Assembly: GCA_947379685.1 (NCBI GenBank)
Contig: CANCOG010000055.1
Location: 1 to 15,095 of the forward strand
Direction of reading: 5' to 3'
Length of the DNA stretch: 15,095 bases
From: Flavipsychrobacter stenotrophus
GTDB lineage: Bacteria; Bacteroidota; Bacteroidia; Chitinophagales; Chitinophagaceae
Below are positions 6,423 to 13,744 of the stretch, piece by piece (positions within the stretch are counted from its first letter, which is position 1; the number at the start of each line of letters is the position of its first letter). The notes below the pieces were generated by a model, which had not been told where the DNA came from, searched no databases, and saw only the letters and a list, made by a program, of their open reading frames with translations. The position numbers and the translations under genes were made by a program.

Positions 6423-7217
6423 ATGAGCATCGAACTTAACCTACCGGGCCAGTATGCAAGCGTAAACGGACTGAACCTATATTACGAGCTACATGGCAGC
6501 GGCTTTCCCCTGGTGTTATTGCACGGAGGTGGCTCTACTATACAATCAAATTATGCCCATATCCTGCCAGTGCTTGCCAAAGGACATCTGGTGATAGCTG
6601 TAGAGTTGCAGGCACATGGACATACACCAGACAGGGATATCCCTCTTAGCTTTGAGCAGGATGCCGATGACGTTGCTGCACTACTGAATCATCTTAAAAT
6701 TGAAAAAGCCAATGTGTTGGGTTTTAGCAATGGAGGCACAACAACGCTGCAACTGGCAATAAGACATCCTCACCTTGTGCATAAAATTGTGCTGGCTTCC
6801 GCCACTTACAAGCGAGATGGTATGGATCCCGGCCTTTTTGAAGGCTTGCATCATGCGACTATCGACCATATGCCCCACCTGTTGAAAGAAGCCTATTTTG
6901 AAGCCAACCCTGACCAAGAGGGATTTCAAAAAATGTTCTTCAGAGACGTTACCCGGATGATCAATTTTAAGGACATTAGCGATACGGACATTGCTGGGAT
7001 TCAGGCACCCGCGCTGGTTATTAACGGGGATAAAGATGTGGTAACCACTGAACATGCGCTCGCCCTCTCCCGCACACTCCCGCATGCGCGGCTATTAGTT
7101 TTGCCCAGCAGCCACGGAGGTTACCTGGGGGAAGTTTGTTCTATAGATAAAACAAGCAACTTAGTTGGACTGACTCTTGGCGTTATAATTGATTTTCTAA
7201 AAGGCAGCAATTCATAA
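6423..7217 (+). CDS. Alpha/beta hydrolase family protein
   Basis: 264 residues, a complete single-domain alpha/beta hydrolase fold. The oxyanion motif HGGG is at 34-37. The nucleophile elbow GFSNG has Ser102. The acid is in NGDKD (Asp203 or Asp205), and the catalytic His is His231 in PSSHGG. A cap region lies between about 130 and 190. No signal peptide is present, so it is cytoplasmic. The fold covers esterases, lactonases, dehalogenases and C-C bond hydrolases; the substrate cannot be told from the sequence. The order of motifs resembles the 3-oxoadipate enol-lactonase-like group. The downstream sulfotransferase-like gene begins 38 bases after its stop with no terminator between, so the two are probably co-transcribed. 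Confidence 0.9.
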   Translation: MSIELNLPGQYASVNGLNLYYELHGSGFPLVLLHGGGSTIQSNYAHILPVLAKGHLVIAVELQAHGHTPDRDIPLSFEQDADDVAALLNHLKIEKANVLGFSNGGTTTLQLAIRHPHLVHKIVLASATYKRDGMDPGLFEGLHHATIDHMPHLLKEAYFEANPDQEGFQKMFFRDVTRMINFKDISDTDIAGIQAPALVINGDKDVVTTEHALALSRTLPHARLLVLPSSHGGYLGEVCSIDKTSNLVGLTLGVIIDFLKGSNS

Positions 7218-7255
7218 AATCAACACATTTTCAATAGTTTTAGCACAAAAAGAGG

Positions 7256-8245
7256 ATGACTGAATCAGGTAACCCGATTAAAACGGATTTTAAATACTGG
7301 ATTCCCTTTAAAATGTTTTTTAACGACGAGGGAATGTTTTTCAAATGGATGTATACCGGCAGGAAACCATTTACAATGCCATTTTTTGAAGATGAATTGG
7401 TTCATTACCGTCAATTACCAGAATACGTTGACGCTCCAGGCTTCACCTGCAATGGGGCTGAACTTATTGAACGGAGTAAATCAATAGATGCAGTTGCCCC
7501 TTCAGCTTTAATATTCCATATTTCGAGATGCGGATCAACTCTTGTTTCACAATGCCTTGGCAGCCATGACGAATATTTGTCCTTGTCAGAGGTGCCTATA
7601 TTTGACAGCATACTCAGGCTCCGTTTTAAGGGCGGGTACGATGAGGCATATATTGACGAGCTATTGAAAGCTGCTATCAAGTTTTACGCCGTTCCCCGAA
7701 AAGGCAGCGAGAACAAGCTGTTTATTAAAATGGATAGCTGGCATCTTATGTTTTATGACCAACTTCGTCGCCTCTTCCCAACCACACCAGTGATCATACT
7801 CTACCGCGAGCCTGCCGAGGTCTTAAAATCGCACAGCAATCGCATGGGCATACAGGGTGTTCCCGGGCTATTGGATCAGGAGCTATTTTTCGTTGGCCCA
7901 TTGACTGATGAGCTGTATTTACCTAAAAACTACATTGAGCTAGTCGTAAGGCGATATTTTGAAACAATTGCTGACATTGTCAGCCGTGACAGCGAGGTGC
8001 TGTTGCTCAATTACAATGAAGGATTATTGTTAATAATGAAAAAAATCGCAGCGTTTTCAGGCATTGAACTCTCTCCGGAATATGAACAGCTCATTGCTGA
8101 ACGAGGCCAGTATCATTCGAAGTCTCCCCGCGAAAAATTTGTAGAACAAAATATAGTAACGGATGCTGATAACCTTCAGGCGAAGGAGCTCAAAAAGTTA
8201 TACTTGTCAGTTGAAGCCCACAGGCTTGGAACGATGACGAAATAA
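7256..8245 (+). CDS. Sulfotransferase-like protein
   Basis: 329 residues. Sulfotransferases move a sulfuryl group from PAPS to a hydroxyl or amine acceptor. Residues 87-97 (FHISRCGSTLV) fit the 5'-phosphosulfate loop in the RSGSTL form used by bacterial members, after a beta-strand. Residues 179-193 (VIILYREPAEVLKSH) fit the 3'-phosphate motif, with Arg184 and a Ser192 at the expected places. The first 80 residues are an extra N-terminal region rich in aromatic residues, seen in several bacterial relatives. There is no signal peptide or membrane segment. The acceptor is unknown. It is encoded just behind the alpha/beta hydrolase and ends at a terminator, which suggests a two-gene unit. An unrelated P-loop kinase-like function is the main alternative. 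Confidence 0.8.
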   Translation: MTESGNPIKTDFKYWIPFKMFFNDEGMFFKWMYTGRKPFTMPFFEDELVHYRQLPEYVDAPGFTCNGAELIERSKSIDAVAPSALIFHISRCGSTLVSQCLGSHDEYLSLSEVPIFDSILRLRFKGGYDEAYIDELLKAAIKFYAVPRKGSENKLFIKMDSWHLMFYDQLRRLFPTTPVIILYREPAEVLKSHSNRMGIQGVPGLLDQELFFVGPLTDELYLPKNYIELVVRRYFETIADIVSRDSEVLLLNYNEGLLLIMKKIAAFSGIELSPEYEQLIAERGQYHSKSPREKFVEQNIVTDADNLQAKELKKLYLSVEAHRLGTMTK

Positions 8246-8263
8246 AATGCCTCTATTTCATTT

Positions 8264-8311
8264 ATGCCCAAGTTGGACCTGAGGTGCAACTTGGGCATTG
8301 CTATTTTTTTT
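8264..8311 (+). terminator. Terminator of the hydrolase-sulfotransferase unit
   Basis: ATGCCCAAGTTG (8264-8275) and CAACTTGGGCAT (8287-8298) are perfect 12-bp reverse complements; the loop itself can form ACC/GGT. A T-rich tract with eight consecutive T ends the structure. It lies 18 bases after the sulfotransferase stop and before the convergent minus-strand gene. Confidence 0.85.
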
Positions 8312-8324
8312 AAGGACAAAAATA

Positions 8325-8804
8325 CTATTCAACCGGGCTGAGTTTAGTAATCAAATTCTCTTCGTCATGAGCGATAAAAAACAAAAGCTTGCTAATGGGG
8401 GCCATTTCAATAATAAGGGGCTGTGAGATATTGATGGCCGGCAAGATGTAGTCATAGATTTTAAAGGGCTTCAGTGAACCGTCAATTAAATGAAGCATGT
8501 AGTCTTCTTTCTTTTTGATAATCTCATAATTCGTAGCCACAATACGTAGCTTCCTTCCTCTGATCAGGTCGATGAGCGCTGGCACGCAGGTTCCGGAAAA
8601 TATTAAAAAGAATGCAATTAAATAGTACGCCATTCTCTTTCCTACACCTTCCGCAGGCTTAGAAAAACATAGAAAGATCGCTAACGCAATAGAAAATAAT
8701 AACATCAGCCCAACAAGAACTGCCGCCGTAAAAAACAGATAGAGTTTTATCTGTTGCCGCAGAGATTTTCTATCAGCTTCGTTGAGTGGGATTTTAGATA
8801 TCAT
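8325..8804 (-). CDS. Small membrane protein with two transmembrane segments
   Basis: 159 residues, family not recognised. A charged N-terminus (about 1-20) is followed by two hydrophobic segments at about residues 23-47 (LYLFFTAAVLVGLMLLFSIALAI and on) and 60-80 (AYYLIAFFLIFSGTCVPALI). A soluble C-terminal domain of about 75 residues, rich in beta-prone stretches, follows the basic RGRKLR. The N-terminus is probably cytoplasmic. The start at 8804 is an ATG after A/T-rich sequence; an in-frame TTG at 8822 would add six residues. It converges on the sulfotransferase gene and has no partner on its own strand nearby, so context gives no function. Confidence 0.7.
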   Translation of the reverse strand: MISKIPLNEADRKSLRQQIKLYLFFTAAVLVGLMLLFSIALAIFLCFSKPAEGVGKRMAYYLIAFFLIFSGTCVPALIDLIRGRKLRIVATNYEIIKKKEDYMLHLIDGSLKPFKIYDYILPAINISQPLIIEMAPISKLLFFIAHDEENLITKLSPVE

Positions 8805-9056
8805 TAAGTTTAAAGATAACAAAGAGTTTTGGTTCTGGATATTTCAGGAGCATTGGGCATAGGTTAGCTTAGGAATGTCCATTCTTTTCCTCCTATTTCG
8901 GCAACGTCAGTTATAAGCATAATGGAATATATTTAAGCCCTTGCACACCTGATGCATGAATTTTTCCTAACTTAGTGGACAAAACAACAGATAAAAGGAA
9001 TACTATGTTCAGCGAATATGCCTGACAAAAAATTCAAACCTAGCCTAATCTACATC

Positions 9057-9509
9057 ATGCGGACACTCTTACTTCACCGATGGGAAATTCAAAAACACAT
9101 CCCGTTCTTGGCTCTCGTAACCATTTTCATTTTTAGCTGCCAAAAACACGAAACACCATTCAACCATCAGACTGTTGCGCAAAAAATGAATGGCACCAGA
9201 ATATGGCATGGCACTGGGCAATCTTTTTGCACCTTGTGCACCCCACCGAGCTTGACATACGACGTGACGGATACAATTTCAATAGCCATGGCCAGCGATA
9301 CTGCTCAGATGAGTTTCAAGAGTGGCTATTATATTTCCATTCCATATTTATCCCACGATGAAAAGAGCAAGATCCTCAACTTCTACACGGATTCTCCACC
9401 CTTTGGGCATGCAAGTATCAAATATTATTATGCGTCTGACATAATAGAGTTTGAGTATGAATCTGGTGGCTATGGATACAGTGAAGTTGAGAATTTGAGT
9501 ACGCACTAA
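9057..9509 (+). CDS. Predicted lipoprotein, tandem paralogue 1
   Basis: 150 residues. The N-terminus has Arg and Lys residues, a hydrophobic core (IPFLALVTIFIF) and a lipobox-like IFSC, so Cys28 is probably lipidated. The mature part contains PFNHQTVAQKMNGTRIWHG, then a CTLCTPP motif, TDTISI, YYISIPYL, and IKYYYASDIIEFEY. Each of these has a counterpart in the lipoprotein that follows, and that alignment also places the start at 9057, since both then open with M-basic-x-LLL; an ATG at 9018 would add 13 residues. Beta-rich, no catalytic residues recognised. It was probably produced by tandem duplication with its neighbour. The two could be outer-membrane or periplasmic structural or binding proteins; the function is unknown. 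Confidence 0.7.
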   Translation: MRTLLLHRWEIQKHIPFLALVTIFIFSCQKHETPFNHQTVAQKMNGTRIWHGTGQSFCTLCTPPSLTYDVTDTISIAMASDTAQMSFKSGYYISIPYLSHDEKSKILNFYTDSPPFGHASIKYYYASDIIEFEYESGGYGYSEVENLSTH

Positions 9510-9527
9510 AATCATTGTTACGTTCTC

Positions 9528-9550
9528 GCAATATTTCGGCAGAATATTGC
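9528..9550. repeat. Inverted repeat between the tandem lipoprotein genes
   Basis: GCAATATT (9528-9535) and AATATTGC (9543-9550) are perfect reverse complements with a seven-base spacer. It lies 18 bases after the first lipoprotein stop. It may be a weak terminator (no T-run follows) or a protein-binding site ahead of the second gene. Confidence 0.45.
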
Positions 9551-9601
9551 AGTGTCAGAGAAAAACAGCAAGCCCAATAACAACTCAAATTAACTACCCA
9601 T

Positions 9602-10102
9602 ATGAAGCTATTACTTTCCCAAGGCCAGATAAGGAATCAGTGCTACATGACGGCTCTACTCGTACTATTCTTATCTGGTTTCAATTCAAGCTGCAATAAA
9701 CATGATAAACCTGTCGCAGTGGCAACTGTAGCCCCATTTAATCATGAAACCTACGCAAAAAAGATGTGTGGAGTAAGAATCTGCAACCACGGGGGCTATG
9801 ATGTTTGCGACCTCTGTATTCCGCCATATAACATTAGTCACTATTCACTTGACACAATTTATATCTCTTGGGTGGAAGATTCAATAATTATGAGAAATGA
9901 AAGTAACACCTTCTTCATCAGTCTTCCTTATTTCGGCTCCGACACTAGTTCATCTCGTAAAACGATAACTTATGCAACCAGCGAATACAGCGTCTTCCTT
10001 TATCTTGGCATCAAATACTACTACCTTGAGGATAAAATCAGCTTTGAAAAATATACAACGTCAACTGGCGAAAGCTACTACGACCACATTTACTCATTGT
10101 AA
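9602..10102 (+). CDS. Predicted lipoprotein, tandem paralogue 2
   Basis: 166 residues. A long signal peptide (about 1-30, core MTALLVLFLSGF) ends in NSSC, so Cys31 is probably lipidated. The mature part follows the same plan as the gene upstream: PFNHETYAKKMCGVRI, CDLCIPP, LDTIYIS, FFISLPYF and IKYYYLEDKISFE. It has two further cysteines in its MCGVRIC stretch that the first copy lacks, giving four clustered Cys after the lipid anchor. It lies 92 bases behind its paralogue on the same strand. I recognise no known family. A later ATG at 9647 would shorten the signal peptide, but the N-terminus at 9602 aligns with the first copy. Confidence 0.7.
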   Translation: MKLLLSQGQIRNQCYMTALLVLFLSGFNSSCNKHDKPVAVATVAPFNHETYAKKMCGVRICNHGGYDVCDLCIPPYNISHYSLDTIYISWVEDSIIMRNESNTFFISLPYFGSDTSSSRKTITYATSEYSVFLYLGIKYYYLEDKISFEKYTTSTGESYYDHIYSL

Positions 10103-10144
10103 CTACCTAATGCCGAGATAATTAGCGGGTTCTAAGTAAATATA

Positions 10145-10720
10145 TCAAAGGCCCACCGACAGGGCATGACACAAAGTTTGTGACAACCTATCCTTTACCA
10201 AAACAAAAACCACATGATTTTCACCGCCATTGATTACTATTGAAGGATCATGTTTGAAATTACACCGCTTCAATAAACTTGTTGAGCGCAGGTTATCCTG
10301 GTGAGTATATGCCTCAATGGCATCAAGCTGTAATTGCGTGAAGCCGTATTCGATCACTTTAATTAATGCTTCTGTCATATATCCCCTACCCGTGTGGCCA
10401 GACAGTAATGCATAGCCCGTTTCTGCTTTCGAACGGTCTGCAGAAAAATTCCAAAGGCAAATGGTACCAATAAATTGTTTCCTTTCTTTAAGTTCTATTC
10501 CCCAATATACCCATTTGTTGTTCTCGATGCCCTTTTGTATCCATCTAATAAAATCACGGGTCTCGTCAATATCGTGGTGCCTGAAACCTTCGATGTATTT
10601 ATTGGCTTCAGGATCAGAACGAAGCACAAAATTATCCTCGTCGTCACTCATTTCAAATTGTCTTAAAACAAGCCGATCCGTTTCTAAAACAGGGAATGGA
10701 GAAAAAATTGTTTCATTCAT
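10145..10720 (-). CDS. GNAT family N-acetyltransferase (RimJ/RimL-like)
   Basis: 191 residues, a single GNAT domain of the RimJ/RimL type. It would transfer an acetyl group from acetyl-CoA to an amine on a protein N-terminus, antibiotic or small molecule. Motifs in order are LETDRLVLRQF (12-22), WGIELKERKQFIGTICLW (73-90), GYALLSGHTGRGYMTEAL (102-119) with the acetyl-CoA pyrophosphate loop, and NLRSTSLLKRCNF (143-155), the typical end. After the domain, about 15 residues (DRLSQTLCHALSVGL) form an unusual short tail. The ATG at 10720 is preferred over the adjacent in-frame TTG. It stands alone on the minus strand, divergent from padR. The substrate cannot be told. Confidence 0.9.
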   Translation of the reverse strand: MNETIFSPFPVLETDRLVLRQFEMSDDEDNFVLRSDPEANKYIEGFRHHDIDETRDFIRWIQKGIENNKWVYWGIELKERKQFIGTICLWNFSADRSKAETGYALLSGHTGRGYMTEALIKVIEYGFTQLQLDAIEAYTHQDNLRSTSLLKRCNFKHDPSIVINGGENHVVFVLVKDRLSQTLCHALSVGL

Positions 10721-10777
10721 CAAAAATAGTTTGCCCAGGTGATGAGCTAAAACTACAAAACATTACCATTCCGTCAA
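10721..10777 (-). promoter_or_regulatory. Two overlapping promoter candidates for the acetyltransferase
   Basis: Minus strand. Candidate one is TTGA (complement of 10774-10777), an 18-base spacer, and TAGTTTTA (complement of 10748-10755), which would leave a leader of about 20 bases. Candidate two is TTTT (complement of 10749-10752), a 20-base spacer, and TATTTTTG (complement of 10721-10728), a full -7 match that touches the ATG and would give a nearly leaderless message. Confidence 0.35.
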
Positions 10778-10872
10778 TCTGTAGTCGGCTAATAATCTTC
10801 ATTCGTCGCCCACTACCCGCCATCATGTATTACTATCCTACACCCTGTAGTAAAATATTTTCAGTACTTTGT

Positions 10873-10904
10873 GTTGCATAGTACTATAATTTCCCCTACT
10901 TTTG
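10873..10904 (+). promoter_or_regulatory. Promoter and candidate operator of the padR-pspC unit
   Basis: GTTG at 10873-10876 and TACTTTTG at 10897-10904 fit the Bacteroidota boxes (-7 is a full match) with a 20-base spacer. Between the boxes lies ATAGTACTAT (10878-10887), a perfect 10-bp palindrome. AGTACT occurs again just upstream at 10863-10868, 17 bases from the copy at 10880-10885. PadR regulators are usually autoregulated dimers, so these are reasonable operator candidates; that assignment is inference. Confidence 0.7.
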
Positions 10905-10943
10905 TGGAGAGAAAAGGTATTAATTACTTTAAAAGGGATAAAA

Positions 10944-11312
10944 ATGAATATCGAGAATACACAAAGCCAAATGCGCCGGGGGATACTGGAGTTCTGTATC
11001 CTTTCCGTGATACGCAGGGGTGAGGCTTATCCCAGTGATATTGTGGAGGAAATGAAGGCATCGAAACTGCTGGTGCTGGAGGGCACCTTGTACCCGTTGC
11101 TGACACGGTTAAAAAATGCGGGCATGCTCACCTACCGGTGGGTGGAGAGCAATTCGGGACCACCGCGCAAGTATTTCTCGCTTACTGAAACGGGTATAGA
11201 ATTTTACAAGGAACTCGAAGACACCTGGAATGAACTGGCCTTTGCTGTGAATGCACTTAAAAACAAGGAAGAGTCACTGCCACCATTGAATGAAAATTCG
11301 ATACCAGCCTAA
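10944..11312 (+). CDS. PadR family transcriptional regulator
   Basis: 122 residues. PadR proteins are dimeric winged-helix repressors. Residues 8-40 (SQMRRGILEFCILSVI, then AYPSDIVEEM) are the first helices of the domain. The recognition helix is at about 46-62 (EGTLYPLLTRLKNAGML), and the wing is SGPPRKYFSLTETG (71-84). A short C-terminal helix (about 85-107) serves dimerisation, typical of the small PadR-s2 subfamily, and a 15-residue acidic/Pro tail follows. The start at 10944 is taken because an A-rich ATAAAAATG context precedes it and the family begins near SQMRRG; an upstream in-frame start at 10902 lies within the -7 box. It is the first gene of a unit with the PspC-domain protein 47 bases downstream, a pairing common in Bacteroidota. 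Confidence 0.93.
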   Translation: MNIENTQSQMRRGILEFCILSVIRRGEAYPSDIVEEMKASKLLVLEGTLYPLLTRLKNAGMLTYRWVESNSGPPRKYFSLTETGIEFYKELEDTWNELAFAVNALKNKEESLPPLNENSIPA

Positions 11313-11359
11313 GTGACCAGAGCGAGACACAAAAAATGACACCACCAAACAAAACTAAA

Positions 11360-13207
11360 ATGGAAAAAATCATCAACATAAATTTCCAGGGAAGGGTAAT
11401 ACCGATCGAGGAAACGGCTTACAACCACTTGAAACAATATATTGACAGCCTGAGGAATCACTTCGCCAGTGAGGAAAGCAGCGATGAGATCATCAATGAT
11501 ATTGAAAACCGGATAGCAGAACTGCTGATGGACCGTTTGAAAAACGGCGCGAACTGCGTAGGTATGACCGACCTTAATATGGTTATTGACAGCATTGGGC
11601 GTCTTGAAGACATTGAAGCTGCTGAGGGAGATGAACCCAGGAATCAGGGAACCAACAACCCGCCACCTTTCGGCCAGCAATCTTTCAAGGGAAGGTTGTT
11701 CAGGAATACCGATGACCAGGTGATTGCTGGCGTATGCAGTGGCATTGCATACCGTACAGGTATTGACCCCATAATAGTTCGAATTGTATTTGGCCTGTTG
11801 TTTGGTGCATTGTTCTGGATATATATATTGTTATGGATCATTGTTCCCGCTCAGAGCATTCGTTCCAATATTACCCGCAGGCTTTACCGTAACCCTGAAG
11901 ACAAAGTAATTGCAGGCGTATGTGGTGGCCTTGCAGTCTATTTCAAATTAGATAGCTGGATACCGAGGATCATTTTTGCATTTCCGTTCATCATTGGTAT
12001 ACTTACCGGTGGAGCGCATTGGTTCTGGTGGCATTGGTGGGGCGTGGGACCACGCATATTTGCAGGGTCATTCGGGAGCACATTATTTGTGCTGTATATC
12101 ATTCTCTGGATAGCACTTCCATTTGCCAGCTCGGCAACTGCAAAAATGGAAATGCGCGGCGAAAAGATCGACATCAACTCCATTAAGGCTGCAACACAGG
12201 CAAATGCAGGAGGAAACATCCACCACAGGAGCCTGGGCAGCAGCATCGGACATGTGATCGCTACTTTGTTCAAAGCATTCTTTATGTTCATTGCGGCCAT
12301 AGTTGCCCTGAGTCTCTTTTGTTCACTCATAGCACTGGTCATTACTGGTTCGGTAGCTGTACCTTATACTGATTTTGTGCTGGAGGGCTGGGGACAATAT
12401 GCATTGGCATGGGGTGGAATCGCATTGTGCATGGGCATCCCCCTGTTAGGACTCATCATATGGCTGGTAAGGCGTTTGATGGGTGTCCGGTCTCAACGCC
12501 ACTACCTGGGCTACATATTTACAGGCCTGTGGGTCATCAGCTTCCTGTGCCTGCTCACCTTGTGTGGTATACTTATGCGGAACTTCAGTTCCCGGTCATT
12601 GGTTGAACAAACTGTTGGAGTGGTACAGCCACCTGTAAACAAGGTATACGTTAATGTAAGTGAACTTCAAGGACCGCCTGTTACACGCCATCATGGCATT
12701 TGGGACGGCGATTGGGATGAAAACGCTCCGTTTCAGATCGTTAATAATGATTCACTCTGGCTGAATACCGTAAAAGTGCATGTGGCACAAAGTGATGATT
12801 CTTTGTTTCACATTTATGAAACCAGGATCAGCAGGGGAAACAGCACAGACGAAGCGAAAACTCTGGCCGGGCACATCGTATTTAACATCAGCCAGCACGA
12901 TAGCATTATCAATTTGCCCCGTGGCTTCATGATCAGTAAGAAGGACAAGTTCCGCAATCAGCAAGTATTGGTGACTATCGAAGTGCCGGTTGGCCGGGGT
13001 ATCGAGTTCAACAAGAATATCGATAACTACAATTGGTTTAACATAAATACTAACGGAAGAAAAAGCTCCTACATGGAAGTCAACTGGGACGATGATGATG
13101 ACGACTATAACACAGGTAGTGAATACAAAATGACGCCCACCGGACTTAAAAATCCGAAAGACTCGACAGACAAGATCAATACTGAGGAAGTTGACGACAA
13201 AGAGTAA
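11360..13207 (+). CDS. Membrane protein with two PspC domains
   Basis: 615 residues. An N-terminal cytoplasmic region (1-90) with the charged IINDIENRIAELLMDRL leads to two PspC domains: RLFRNTDDQVIAGVCSGIA (112-130) and RLYRNPEDKVIAGVCGGLA (174-192), each followed by a hydrophobic segment ending IIVPA or IALPF. The second carries a Trp/His-rich insert at about 217-230. Further membrane segments lie at about 300-330, 345-370 and 384-405. The last 200 residues (410-615) are hydrophilic and beta-rich, probably outside the membrane, with an Asp run at 577-582. PspC proteins act with the phage-shock response to membrane stress in proteobacteria; in Bacteroidota their job is less clear. The start at 11360 is preferred over 11336 because MEKIININFQG is the usual opening. 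It is encoded behind padR, its likely regulator. Confidence 0.9.
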   Translation: MEKIININFQGRVIPIEETAYNHLKQYIDSLRNHFASEESSDEIINDIENRIAELLMDRLKNGANCVGMTDLNMVIDSIGRLEDIEAAEGDEPRNQGTNNPPPFGQQSFKGRLFRNTDDQVIAGVCSGIAYRTGIDPIIVRIVFGLLFGALFWIYILLWIIVPAQSIRSNITRRLYRNPEDKVIAGVCGGLAVYFKLDSWIPRIIFAFPFIIGILTGGAHWFWWHWWGVGPRIFAGSFGSTLFVLYIILWIALPFASSATAKMEMRGEKIDINSIKAATQANAGGNIHHRSLGSSIGHVIATLFKAFFMFIAAIVALSLFCSLIALVITGSVAVPYTDFVLEGWGQYALAWGGIALCMGIPLLGLIIWLVRRLMGVRSQRHYLGYIFTGLWVISFLCLLTLCGILMRNFSSRSLVEQTVGVVQPPVNKVYVNVSELQGPPVTRHHGIWDGDWDENAPFQIVNNDSLWLNTVKVHVAQSDDSLFHIYETRISRGNSTDEAKTLAGHIVFNISQHDSIINLPRGFMISKKDKFRNQQVLVTIEVPVGRGIEFNKNIDNYNWFNINTNGRKSSYMEVNWDDDDDDYNTGSEYKMTPTGLKNPKDSTDKINTEEVDDKE

Positions 13208-13238
13208 CGTTTCTTTTGCGCTCACAAACCTTATTATT

Positions 13239-13721
13239 ATGAACAACCGAATGAAACAATGTACTATTGGGCTGCTTTCTTTACTGCTACTGGCAACCAA
13301 TGTTGTTGGCAAGGAAAAGAAAGTAGCCCAAACTACGCCAGAGTTGTTGCAGGAAATCAGGATACAGGACAGCGTTATGTTTGCTGCCTTCAACACCCAA
13401 AACATGGGTGCACTTAAAGCCTTTTTTGCAACTGAGCTTGAATGGTTCCAGGACAATGCAGGGCAACTGAATTACGATACTGTTTTCCTGAACTTCAGCA
13501 ATAACTTCAAGAAGGGAAACAAACTCACAAGGACATTAATGCCGGGTACCCTTGAAGTTCACCCCATCAAGAACTATGGTGCCATAGAAACAGGAATGCA
13601 TCAGTTCAGGCACATGGAAAACAGTAAAGAAGAAGTGGGCACTTTTAAGTTCATGATGATCTGGAAAAAATCGGAAGATGGCAAATGGAGGATCACAAAG
13701 GTGATCAGCTATGATCATTAA
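13239..13721 (+). CDS. Exported NTF2-like (DUF4440/SnoaL-type) protein
   Basis: 160 residues. A signal peptide (about 1-25: basic NNRMK, core TIGLLSLLLLATNVV, end GKE) precedes an NTF2-like alpha+beta cone. ELLQEIRIQDSVMFAAFNTQNMGALKAFFATELEWFQDN (35-73) is the helical opening typical of DUF4440 proteins. The strands end in GTFKFMMIWKKSEDGKWRITKVISYDH (134-160), the usual closing pattern. Such folds act as small-molecule binding or isomerase pockets; the ligand is unknown. The start at 13239 is chosen because it gives a clean signal peptide; a start at 13191 would overlap the end of the pspC gene. It follows that gene by 31 bases and is probably the last gene of the padR-pspC unit. Confidence 0.85.
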   Translation: MNNRMKQCTIGLLSLLLLATNVVGKEKKVAQTTPELLQEIRIQDSVMFAAFNTQNMGALKAFFATELEWFQDNAGQLNYDTVFLNFSNNFKKGNKLTRTLMPGTLEVHPIKNYGAIETGMHQFRHMENSKEEVGTFKFMMIWKKSEDGKWRITKVISYDH

Positions 13722-13744
13722 GCCCCCTATCCCCCTAAGTTGCT

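Noticed and set aside
12752..13456. Long open frame on the minus strand opposite the end of the PspC gene and the NTF2-like gene
   Set aside because: It lies antisense across two genes with clear domains, spans their junction, and has no coherent domain or start signal; it is a shadow of their codon use.
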